From contig DATGVJ010000353.1 in NCBI GenBank assembly GCA_035300505.1, positions 1 through 51,275 on the forward strand: DNA of 51,275 nt. The letters run 5' to 3'. Positions 1 through 6,996 of this stretch are shown one piece after another (the first letter of the stretch is position 1; each line of letters begins with the position of its first letter). Position numbers and translations under genes: made by a program. The DNA is from VAZQ01 sp035300505 (lineage in GTDB: Bacteria; Pseudomonadota; Alphaproteobacteria; Rhizobiales; Xanthobacteraceae). The notes below the pieces were generated by a model. That model was not told the DNA's origin. It ran no database searches and worked only from the letters and a program-made list of their open reading frames with translations.

Positions 1-405
1 CAGAGCGGGCACGTTGCCACGGCGATTTAACACGGCCCGTACCCCGTAAGGCTCGCTTGCCAGTGCAAGTTGGAGGTTGCCGGTGAGGCGCATCGTGTCG
101 GTGCCCAGGTCACCGGCATCGAGGCGCAGGACGGTGCGCCCGCAGGTGGAGCCGCTGGTGACTTCAACTCCGCACCAGCCATTGCCACAGCGCGAGACGT
201 CGAGCGTCAGGTTCTGTTTTTTGGACAGCCAACGCCCTCCAAAATCGGCTGATGTCGGCGCGGCAATCGCTACGCCAGCAACACAAAACGTGGTAATGAT
301 CCCGGCTGCAATGAGATGATTGATGGATGCGCCAATGCCTGACTTTGCGTATATTGAAGGCCGCCGGTCGGCGTTTCCCGCAGGCACTACTCTTGTCGGG
401 GTCAT
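1..405 (-). CDS. Partial exported protein of unknown function, running off the left edge
   Basis: The reverse strand is open from about position 405 to the window edge, so the C-terminus is missing. The reading contains a hydrophobic signal-like segment ending in an alanine-rich cleavage region (around IAAPTSA/DFGGRW), then a mature part with three Cys residues (motifs such as SRCGNGWCGVEV and GSTCGRT). The Gly-x-x-Trp start and Cys pattern recall small exported DUF2147-like proteins, but I do not recognise the family. The start is uncertain: an ATG at 403-405 has AGGAGG six bases upstream, which would overlap the divergent gene starting at 323 by about 80 bases and put some 36 residues ahead of the hydrophobic stretch. 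GTG at 385-387 is an alternative. Confidence 0.5.
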   Translation of the reverse strand, partial: MTPTRVVPAGNADRRPSIYAKSGIGASINHLIAAGIITTFCVAGVAIAAPTSADFGGRWLSKKQNLTLDVSRCGNGWCGVEVTSGSTCGRTVLRLDAGDLGTDTMRLTGNLQLALASEPYGVRAVLNRRGNVPAL

Positions 406-1015
406 TTTCATCCTCCTGGGATTGCCAACGGGGCTGTTCGCTCTCGCATCCGGGCTAGGATTACTGCCGTTACCTTATCAGCTCTTTCTTGTGTTGCAAC
501 GAACCCCGATTGCGTTTTCACTGCATATGGTTGCATCCGGGTTAGCTCTATTATTGATTCTGTTACTCATCCCGATCACGGTATTTGTGCGCGATGCTCG
601 CCGATTTCATCGGGTGGCAGGCCGCATGACTGCCGTTTGTGTTGTGATTGGCGGTGCCACTGCCTTGCCTGTCGCTCTTGCGAGCGAGGCAACTGTTGCT
701 GCCCGTCCCGGCCTTTTCATGCAGGGCCTCGCCTGGCTTGCGCTGCTAGTGGCAGCGATCGCAGCAATTCGGCGCGGCAATCGTGCGCTGCACGCCCGTA
801 TCATGGTTGCCATGGTTTGCGTTGTGTCCGGTGCAATTTGGCTGCGCCTCGTCACGGCCGGTGCGGTGGAGTTCAACTTGCCGTTCGATGCGGCATATGC
901 CGTCGGAGCCTGGGCGTGCTGGATAGTCCCCCTCGCAATCGCATGTGCGGTGACGGCGAGGATCACATTCGGCTCTCCAGTCTCGACCATCGCGCACGCC
1001 GATGAAGGAAAATAA
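323..1015 (+). CDS. DUF2306-like multi-pass membrane protein
   Basis: A 230-residue protein with about six to seven hydrophobic segments: two near the N-terminus (around residues 22-60), one near 70-90, and three or four between 105 and 220. The loop DARRFHRVAGRM followed by a second His-containing loop (ALHARIMVAM) resembles the DUF2306 group of predicted inner-membrane proteins, which carry conserved His/Arg residues in these loops. No biochemical role is established for the family; a transport or sensory role would be guesswork. The ATG at 323 is chosen; a TTG at 320 is directly adjacent. It is transcribed divergently from the partial gene on its left, and the next feature downstream is a tRNA on the other strand, so it is probably a single-gene unit. 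Confidence 0.7.
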   Translation: MDAPMPDFAYIEGRRSAFPAGTTLVGVIFILLGLPTGLFALASGLGLLPLPYQLFLVLQRTPIAFSLHMVASGLALLLILLLIPITVFVRDARRFHRVAGRMTAVCVVIGGATALPVALASEATVAARPGLFMQGLAWLALLVAAIAAIRRGNRALHARIMVAMVCVVSGAIWLRLVTAGAVEFNLPFDAAYAVGAWACWIVPLAIACAVTARITFGSPVSTIAHADEGK

Positions 1016-1182
1016 CGCAGGCTCACTCAACGCTCTTGGCAAGTCTTAACGACTCTGCGTTTTGTTTCCATGGCTGCCCACTTGGTCAGAAGCATCGAAA
1101 CGGGATGATATCGCAGAAAAAATATTGCTTATGGCCGCGCAGGACTGCGCCGCAGCGTTGAATCGAGGCGTTCAACAGGTGT

Positions 1183-1257
1183 TGGCTCCCCGGGCCGGAT
1201 TCGAACCAGCGACCAACCGGTTAACAGCCGGTTGCTCTACCGCTGAGCTACCGAGGA
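1183..1257 (-). tRNA. tRNA-Asn (anticodon GTT)
   Basis: The reverse strand folds as a cloverleaf: 5-prime acceptor TCCTCGG pairs with CCGGGGA (one T-G wobble), the D arm contains AGCTCAGCGGTAGAGC, the anticodon loop is CTGTTAA with anticodon GTT, and the T arm carries GGTTCGAATCC. The CCA end is encoded (1183-1185). Length is 75 bases including CCA. Confidence 0.97.
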
Positions 1258-1381
1258 ACAGGGCAAAGACTTGCCGTATAGGCCTATAACAAAGTGGCCA
1301 CGGCCTGGCAAACTATGAATTGAAGTTTGTATTTAAATTTTGAGCCAGATTTTGGTCGTGCCACGATAAAATGGGTCCTCA

Positions 1382-1420
1382 AAACAACCGCGGCCCGCAA
1401 ATCGCTGCGGGCCGCGGGTT
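1382..1420 (-). terminator. Strong hairpin, likely terminator of the DUF1127 gene
   Basis: A perfect 12-bp GC-rich stem (1388-1399 with 1406-1417, loop of six) lies downstream of the DUF1127 gene on the minus strand and is followed on that strand by GGTTGTTTTG, a short T-rich tail. This fits a Rho-independent terminator read on the minus strand. The remaining bases between 1258 and 1529 show no gene that I can support. Confidence 0.6.
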
Positions 1421-1529
1421 GGGATACAATTCGGGCTGGAACCCCTTACCTTACATCTTGGCCCTCGCGTTTGGGCCGACTGGGGCGGCCCATATCCACG
1501 TCCCGCAATACTCGGCGAGTTGTACCGGG

Positions 1530-1745
1530 TTAGAGCCCCATTCCGGCGAGAATCGCATGGGGGATGTCCTCACGCTTCAGGCCGCGCTTCGCAAGCTGGT
1601 CGTCGGACATGTGTGACAGCGTACGGTAGCGATCCGCCAGAATTCTCGCTGCAGTGACGCCGTCCACGAAGTCGGAAATCCGCTTGGTAATCCGGTGGAG
1701 CAAGCCATGGTTGGGGTTTGCGTGGTTGAGTTTGATTGCGGTCAT
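1530..1745 (-). CDS. DUF1127 (YjiS-like) small protein
   Basis: A 71-residue protein. The C-terminal half carries the DUF1127 pattern: LADRYRTLSHMSDDQLAKRG followed by LKREDIP, where an Arg/Leu-rich helix precedes the D-x-x-L-x-x-x-G-(L/I)-x-R-x-D-I motif. Such Arg-rich small proteins are abundant in Alphaproteobacteria; in some species a DUF1127 protein takes part in phosphate/carbon metabolism regulation and RNA turnover, but the role of this one is unknown. The N-terminal half is unusually rich in His and Asn. The start has an AAGGA element about 10 bases upstream. It sits alone between two tRNA genes on the same strand, with a hairpin downstream. Confidence 0.85.
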   Translation of the reverse strand: MTAIKLNHANPNHGLLHRITKRISDFVDGVTAARILADRYRTLSHMSDDQLAKRGLKREDIPHAILAGMGL

Positions 1746-1911
1746 TTTCTTTGTTGTCCTTTTTGTTTGAAAGCATTGAATGACAACTATATAGGCTGGA
1801 ATACCAATGATTTCATCAATAGTTATTGCATAGCAGCAATTGTACGCTGCATGGCAGGTTAAGGATCCGTTAACTGATTGGCGACGGGGTGATTCGCGCT
1901 ATCGGGAGGGA

Positions 1912-1985
1912 TGGAGGCCACGTCCGGAATTGAACCGGAGTACACGGTTTTGCAGACCGTTGCGTAACCACTCCGCCACGTGGCC
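1912..1985 (-). tRNA. tRNA-Cys (anticodon GCA)
   Basis: Reverse strand: acceptor GGCCACG pairs perfectly with CGTGGCC, the D arm contains GGCGGAGTGGTTACGC, the anticodon loop is CTGCAAA (anticodon GCA), and the T arm contains GGTTCAATTCC. CCA is encoded at 1912-1914. Total 74 bases including CCA. Confidence 0.97.
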
Positions 1986-2210
1986 TTATTCCGATGCAAG
2001 TAGTGGTTCTCGCCAAAATATTCGGCATCGCATCGTCGGTTGGCTATACAGGAGCGCACCCCGGCGGGCAACCTGGCAAGCGGTTTTGCGGTAAGCGGTT
2101 TTGGAGTGGTTGTGGCTCCCTATATGGCCCCGGCAGCCGCCCTATGCCTTGCGCGCGATCCGGCCTTCCCGGTAGAGATTGTCTGCCTGCCCGATCACTG
2201 GAATCCACAA

Positions 2211-2882
2211 ATGACGAATTTCGCGGCTTTGCGCAAAATGATGGTCGACGGACAAGTTCGCACCAGCGACGTCACCGATCGCACCCTCATCGCGGCGATG
2301 CTTGATGTGGCCCGCGAGCGCTTCGTTCCCGCGAGCCAAACCGATCTTGCCTATCTGGATTCCGATATCGCGGTAACCGAGGCCAAGGCGAACCAGGCCG
2401 GCCGTTACCTTCTCAAGCCCATGGTGCTCGCCAAATTGATCCAGGCGGCTGAGATCAATGCGGGGGACCATGTGCTCGATGTCGGCTGTGCGACCGGTTA
2501 TGCATCGGCGGTGTTGGCTAAGTTGGCACATAAAATCGTGGCGCTTGAGCAGGATCCCGCCTTGGCGGCGCAGGCCGCCACCATTCTGTCGGAGGTCGGC
2601 GCGTACAACGTGACCGTCGTGACCGGGCCGCTGTCTGAAGGTTGGAAGAATCTTGCGCCCTATGATGTGATTCTTCTCAATGGCTCCGCCGAAGACGTGC
2701 CCAGCGCGATGCTCGGTCAACTCAAGACTGGAGGGCGCCTTGTCGGCATCGTAGGCCGCGCGCCGTCAAGCAAAGCCATGGTGTTTCGTTCAGTCGCAAA
2801 AGCTGTTAGCGGGCGGCCGATTTTCGACGCGACGGGACCCATGCTCCCTGGGTTCGCGAATCAGCCCGCCTTTGTTTTTTAG
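2211..2882 (+). CDS. Protein-L-isoaspartate O-methyltransferase family protein
   Basis: A 223-residue cytoplasmic SAM-dependent methyltransferase of the PCMT family, which repairs L-isoaspartyl sites in aged proteins. The N-terminal segment (residues 5-45) has the family look (MMVDGQVRTSDVTD, then ERFVP), and motif I is VLDVGCATGYASAVLA at about 88-103, with an acidic residue (E113) at the end of the next strand that would hold the SAM ribose. The ATG at 2211 is chosen because it begins the conserved domain; upstream in-frame codons read as non-family sequence. The family usually has GxGSGY; here the stretch is GCATGY. In many Hyphomicrobiales a gene of this kind lies directly ahead of tolC and popZ, as here. 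Whether it keeps isoaspartate repair activity cannot be judged from sequence. Confidence 0.88.
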   Translation: MTNFAALRKMMVDGQVRTSDVTDRTLIAAMLDVARERFVPASQTDLAYLDSDIAVTEAKANQAGRYLLKPMVLAKLIQAAEINAGDHVLDVGCATGYASAVLAKLAHKIVALEQDPALAAQAATILSEVGAYNVTVVTGPLSEGWKNLAPYDVILLNGSAEDVPSAMLGQLKTGGRLVGIVGRAPSSKAMVFRSVAKAVSGRPIFDATGPMLPGFANQPAFVF

Positions 2883-3143
2883 CGGATTATCCACAGCCGG
2901 CGAGTGTGAGGCTGGGGACAAGTCGCGGGGACTCCATTGGGAACGGGCGCAATATACCTTGTTTGTGTGGCTTGTAAGCGACAATCGCGATCAATTGTGG
3001 ACAGCACCTTTTTGTAGGGTTTCGCGCGGAGCGGAACGCGCTTATGGTTTGCAGCGGACGGGCAGGGGGTGCTCGGCCCAAAGTCGCGGGCCGCGTTGGC
3101 GAGGTCGGTGGCGGACGTGGTGTTTTGTTGCGGGGCAGGTCCA

Positions 3144-4589
3144 ATGTTTCGGTGGGGTGAGCAACGGTGTTGGATTGCTTGGCGTGCGGGTGTCTTGCTC
3201 GCCACCGGGGCCGTGTTCGTGAGCGCGGTCCCTGATTGCGCGTTGGCCGACGACATCAACTACGCTCTCATCCAGTCCTACCAGAACAATCCGCAGCTCA
3301 ATGCCCAGCGCGCGGCGGCGCGTGCGATCGACGAAGGCGTCGCAACGGCGCTCGCTGGATATCGGCCGCGCGTCACGGGAACCGCAAGCATCAACGAGGT
3401 GTATCTCGATACTTTGACACGGGTGCCGGCCGCACCACCTAGGACTCTTACCAACTCATACCCCCGGACATTTGGTGAAAACACGTTTTCCAGCTACGGC
3501 GTTACTGCGACCCAGACGCTGTTCAACGGCTTCCAGACCGGCAACCGCACCCGGCAGGCTGAGGCGCAGGTGTTGGCAGCCCGTGAAACACTCCGCACCA
3601 CCGAGCAGACGGTTCTGCTCAACGCTGTCACGGCCTATATGAACCTGCTGCGCGACACCGCGCTTCGCGAGTTGCAGATGAGCAACGTCAACGTGCTCGA
3701 AGCGACGCTGCGGCAGACGCGCGATCGATTCAATGTCGGCGAGGTGACCCGCACGGACGTTGCACAGTCCGAATCGCGTTTGGCGGCGGGGCGTTCTCAG
3801 CTTTTGGCTGCCGAATCCGCCTATGTTACGTCAAAGGCGGTTTACCGTCAGGTCATTGGGGTCGAGCCCGGCAAGCTGGCGGCCGGCACACCCGTCGATC
3901 GGTTTTCTCCGCGAACGCTGCCGGCTGCGGTCACGCGCGGCCTGACCGAAAATCCCGCCGTAACGACGGCGACCTACAATATCGATTCGGCGGTGCTGCA
4001 GGTCAAGGTCGCGGAGGGCGCGCTTTATCCGACGCTCACGGCATCGGCATCCGCGACCAAGTCCTATGGTTCCGCCACACAATTCAACAACCTGCAAAGT
4101 CTCAACCTGACGGCCGGCGGAACGCTTTCGGTCCCGCTCTATCAGGGCGGTGCGGAATATTCGGCGATCCGGTCGGCCAAGGAGACGCTTGCGCAGCGCC
4201 GCCTTGATCTCGATACCGCGCGCGATTCTACACGCCAATCGGTGGTCCAGGCCTGGGGTCAGTTGGAGGCCGCCAAGGCGCAGATCGAGGCCACCCAGGC
4301 GCAAGTCAATGCCGCGGAAATAGCGCTCAACGGCGTTCGCGAAGAAGCGCGTGTGGGCCAACGCACGACGCTTGACGTGCTCAATGCACAGCAGGATCTC
4401 GTCAACGCCCGTTCGGCGCTGGTCACGGCACAGCGTGACCGCGTGGTTGCTTCTTTCGCGGTGCTCTTTGCAACGGGTGGCCTGTCGCCGCAGGTTTTGG
4501 GCCTGAAAATACAGACCTACGATCCGGTCACCCATTATCACCAGATCCGCGACGCTTGGTACGGCGTGCGCACGCCCGATGGACGCTGA
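3144..4589 (+). CDS. tolC: TolC-family outer membrane channel protein
   Basis: A 481-residue outer-membrane efflux/secretion channel. It has a signal peptide (hydrophobic core VLLATGAVFVSAV, cleavage near ALA/DD), then two outer-membrane-efflux repeats: helical stretches such as INYALIQSYQNNPQLNAQRA and GVTATQTLFNGFQTGNRTRQ in the first half, and LSVPLYQGGAEYSAIRSAKE in the second. The trimer would span the outer membrane and periplasm and join an inner-membrane pump or type I secretion system. The ATG at 3144 is preferred because the predicted signal peptide begins there; an earlier GTG at 3069 would add 25 residues of unlikely sequence. It lies 261 bases after the methyltransferase and about 300 bases ahead of popZ. 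Another possible partner, a membrane fusion protein, begins at 50243, too far to be an operon member. Confidence 0.93.
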   Translation: MFRWGEQRCWIAWRAGVLLATGAVFVSAVPDCALADDINYALIQSYQNNPQLNAQRAAARAIDEGVATALAGYRPRVTGTASINEVYLDTLTRVPAAPPRTLTNSYPRTFGENTFSSYGVTATQTLFNGFQTGNRTRQAEAQVLAARETLRTTEQTVLLNAVTAYMNLLRDTALRELQMSNVNVLEATLRQTRDRFNVGEVTRTDVAQSESRLAAGRSQLLAAESAYVTSKAVYRQVIGVEPGKLAAGTPVDRFSPRTLPAAVTRGLTENPAVTTATYNIDSAVLQVKVAEGALYPTLTASASATKSYGSATQFNNLQSLNLTAGGTLSVPLYQGGAEYSAIRSAKETLAQRRLDLDTARDSTRQSVVQAWGQLEAAKAQIEATQAQVNAAEIALNGVREEARVGQRTTLDVLNAQQDLVNARSALVTAQRDRVVASFAVLFATGGLSPQVLGLKIQTYDPVTHYHQIRDAWYGVRTPDGR

Positions 4590-4890
4590 GCGTCAGTCTG
4601 GAAATGACTGCTTCAAGACACGTGCGTTTTCCGGGCTGCGGTGTAGAACCGGGATCGCGCGAGAGACGGTTTGCGTGACGGTCCCGGGACACGCAATCCG
4701 GTGGGCTGCGCGGCTGGGTCCCGCAATTCCTTGCGTTCAAATTCCGAACTGACATACTTGCGGTGCCCTGGCTCAGCTTGCACAATCGATTCGCCTTCAG
4801 GTGTCTCTTCGGTCGCGGGTGCTTCGATTGGACGGCGCAGCGCTCTGAATTCCTGGATGGATACTGCGAGGGCCCGAGTGGGGATGCGTA

Positions 4891-5613
4891 ATGACTCAGC
4901 CTGCCAAGTCGCAAGAACCGTCCATGGAGGAGATTCTTGCCTCCATTCGCCGTATTATTTCCGACGATGAAAGTGCCAAGCCCCCGCCGCCACGGACAGC
5001 TGATCCGGTAGCGCAACAAGCCGTTTCGCCGACCGCTGAAAATCGGCCGGCGATTGCGCCCTCACGTTCCGCTGGCCCAGGGCCCAACTCGCGTTTGAAC
5101 GAGATCGATTCCGGCAGCCGAACCGGCGTTCTCGCGGCGAACCCGCAGCCGGTACCAAGCTCGGCGTCAAGCCCAGTACCGGGGGCTCCAAACCCACGAT
5201 CCACCTTGTATGATTTGGCCGAGACGATGTCGGTTGCGGGTCAGCAGGCGCCCGATGTCAGTCGCACGGCCAGCCGCGACGCCTATTCGTACGGCGAACG
5301 GGGCGAACCTGCTCCCATGACCCGCCCGCAAGCGCAGGGCATATTCGAACCAAAACTGGAATCAAGGTCCGAGCCGAAGCCGGAGCAGAGATTTGAGCAA
5401 AGGCTGGTGTCACCTTCCACAAGTGCGGCAGTTGACCAGGCCTTCAATTCGCTTTCCCAGACAGTACTGGTGCAAAACGCTCGCACCATTGAAGATCTGG
5501 TGAAGGAAATGCTGCGACCAATGTTGAAGGCTTGGCTCGATGAAAATCTGCCGGGTCTGGTCGAGCGCCTGGTGCGTGCCGAAATCGAGCGCGTCACGCG
5601 CGGTCGAAGCTGA
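4891..5613 (+). CDS. popZ: Polar organizing protein PopZ (DUF2497)
   Basis: A 240-residue PopZ homologue. The N-terminus has the conserved helix MEEILASIRRIISDDES (residues 12-28) that in Caulobacter binds client proteins; a long Pro/Ala/acidic-rich, low-complexity linker runs to about residue 185; and the C-terminus carries the oligomerisation helices (ARTIEDLVKEMLRPMLKAWL, then LPGLVERLVRAEIERVTRG). PopZ forms the polar matrix that anchors ParB-parS and recruits cell-cycle regulators. The order popZ-valS is usual in Hyphomicrobiales; here an MFS transporter on the opposite strand lies between them. The 300 bases upstream (4590-4890) contain no gene that I can support and probably hold the promoter. 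Confidence 0.93.
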   Translation: MTQPAKSQEPSMEEILASIRRIISDDESAKPPPPRTADPVAQQAVSPTAENRPAIAPSRSAGPGPNSRLNEIDSGSRTGVLAANPQPVPSSASSPVPGAPNPRSTLYDLAETMSVAGQQAPDVSRTASRDAYSYGERGEPAPMTRPQAQGIFEPKLESRSEPKPEQRFEQRLVSPSTSAAVDQAFNSLSQTVLVQNARTIEDLVKEMLRPMLKAWLDENLPGLVERLVRAEIERVTRGRS

Positions 5614-5626
5614 CTTACTTTTACGA

Positions 5627-6850
5627 TCAGCGGCGTTGCAGTTGGTGTGCAAACCAGATCGCCAGCGCTGGCAGTACGCCCGCTGCGATCGCGAAGATGG
5701 GCACGGCGCCAAATCGATCGAAAATGAAGGCGCTTCCGGCGACGCCTGCCGTTTGTCCGAAATAGATGGCTGAGGAAAAGACCGCGACCGCGGTTCCGCG
5801 CGCTTGCGGTGTCATCTGCGTGGCATTCGTCTGCAGTGTATTGTGCAGCGCATAGAAGCCAAGCCCGATGATGACGACGGCAAAAGGGGCCGGGCCAGGC
5901 CCCGTTTCAAAAGCGAGCACGAGATAGGCGATGCCGAGGAGCGCACCGCCCCCGATCGCGAGACCGCGCTGGCCGAAAATATTGACCAGTTGTTGGACCG
6001 TGCCGGTATAAATAAGCCCGCCAAACCCGAAGGCACCAACGACGAGCCCGATCGCCGTAAATCCCAATCCGAAGCGCTGGTTCAAGTCCGCGCCAACATA
6101 GGCGAAGGCGCCCCAGCAGGTTGCGGCCTCAACCAGCACGGCGAAAATCACGATACGGGCCCAACTGTTCGACAGCACGGTCCTGTAGTCGGCAACAAAG
6201 CCGCGCGAAGTTTCTTCCGGCCGCGCCGGTGCGCGGGTTTGGGGATTGTGCCAGAGTTCGAAGATCAACCCAGCGGCAGCGAGCGCAAACAGTCCGCCCA
6301 GGATAATGAAAACATTGCGCCAGCCAAACAAGTCGCCGAGCACGCCTCCCATTGCCTGACCGAACAGCTGGCCGAATATTTGTCCGGTGAGGTAGCGGCC
6401 CAGCACCGTCTGGCGGCGCTCGTAGGGCGTTACGTCACCCACATAGGCCATCGACAACGGAATGACCCATCCGGCGCTGGCGCCCGCGAGAAGGCGCGCG
6501 AGTGCAAGGCCGTGTAGGGACTGCGTGAGCCCGCAGAGCACCACCAGGATCGCCGATACCAGGGCCATCACGGCGATGGTCCGGTATTTGCCAAAACGGT
6601 CGCCCACCGGGCCGATCAGGAGCTGGGAGGACCCGTGGGCGAGCGCATAGGCGGTGACCACCATCGCGGCTATCCCAACGGTGGTGCCAAAATCTGCGGC
6701 AATCTGGGGCAAGAGCGAATCCGTGACACGGACTTGGGCCTGGCTGGCAAAGCCCGCACCCGCCAGCAGCACGATCGAGCGTGTCGGCGTTTTGTGTACG
6801 GCTTGGGATTCCACGAAGGGCACCGGGGGTTGAGGTGAGGTTAAGCGCAC
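5627..6850 (-). CDS. MFS transporter
   Basis: A major-facilitator transporter of about 407 residues with twelve predicted transmembrane helices. The loop between helices 2 and 3 has the MFS signature GPVGDRFGKYRT, and helix 5 starts with the GQIFGQLFGQAMGG stretch typical of drug/proton antiporter-like members. Substrate is unknown; homologues are often annotated as drug or sugar efflux pumps. The start is uncertain: the GTG at 6848-6850 is used because the sequence further upstream reads through an intergenic palindrome (6857-6884); GTG codons at 6823 and 6814 are alternatives, and none has a clear ribosome site. The gene is convergent with popZ (13 bases apart) and divergent from valS, so it interrupts an otherwise conserved gene pair. 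Confidence 0.85.
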   Translation of the reverse strand: MRLTSPQPPVPFVESQAVHKTPTRSIVLLAGAGFASQAQVRVTDSLLPQIAADFGTTVGIAAMVVTAYALAHGSSQLLIGPVGDRFGKYRTIAVMALVSAILVVLCGLTQSLHGLALARLLAGASAGWVIPLSMAYVGDVTPYERRQTVLGRYLTGQIFGQLFGQAMGGVLGDLFGWRNVFIILGGLFALAAAGLIFELWHNPQTRAPARPEETSRGFVADYRTVLSNSWARIVIFAVLVEAATCWGAFAYVGADLNQRFGLGFTAIGLVVGAFGFGGLIYTGTVQQLVNIFGQRGLAIGGGALLGIAYLVLAFETGPGPAPFAVVIIGLGFYALHNTLQTNATQMTPQARGTAVAVFSSAIYFGQTAGVAGSAFIFDRFGAVPIFAIAAGVLPALAIWFAHQLQRR

Positions 6851-6856
6851 GAACGT

Positions 6857-6884
6857 TGTAGGATGGGGCTCTACCCATCCTACA
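6857..6884. repeat. Intergenic palindrome between the MFS gene and valS
   Basis: An 11-bp perfect inverted repeat (TGTAGGATGGG at 6857-6867 with CCCATCCTACA at 6874-6884, six-base loop). The TGTAGGATGGG core is like the short palindromes scattered between genes in bradyrhizobia. A second small GC palindrome (6954-6965) followed by CTTTT lies just ahead of valS. Confidence 0.7.
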
Positions 6885-6996
6885 GACTTGCTACGATTTG
6901 GGGACGAACCCACCACACCACCGTTGACAGGCCGAACCATCGGGGGCTTTTTAGCCCGCGCGGGCCTTTTGACGTGCACCTGAGCAAAGCGAGAAC

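Noticed and set aside
1387..1417. Could be a small structured RNA because of the strong GC hairpin
   Set aside because: The stem with a trailing T-rich tail on the minus strand is simpler as the terminator of the DUF1127 gene.
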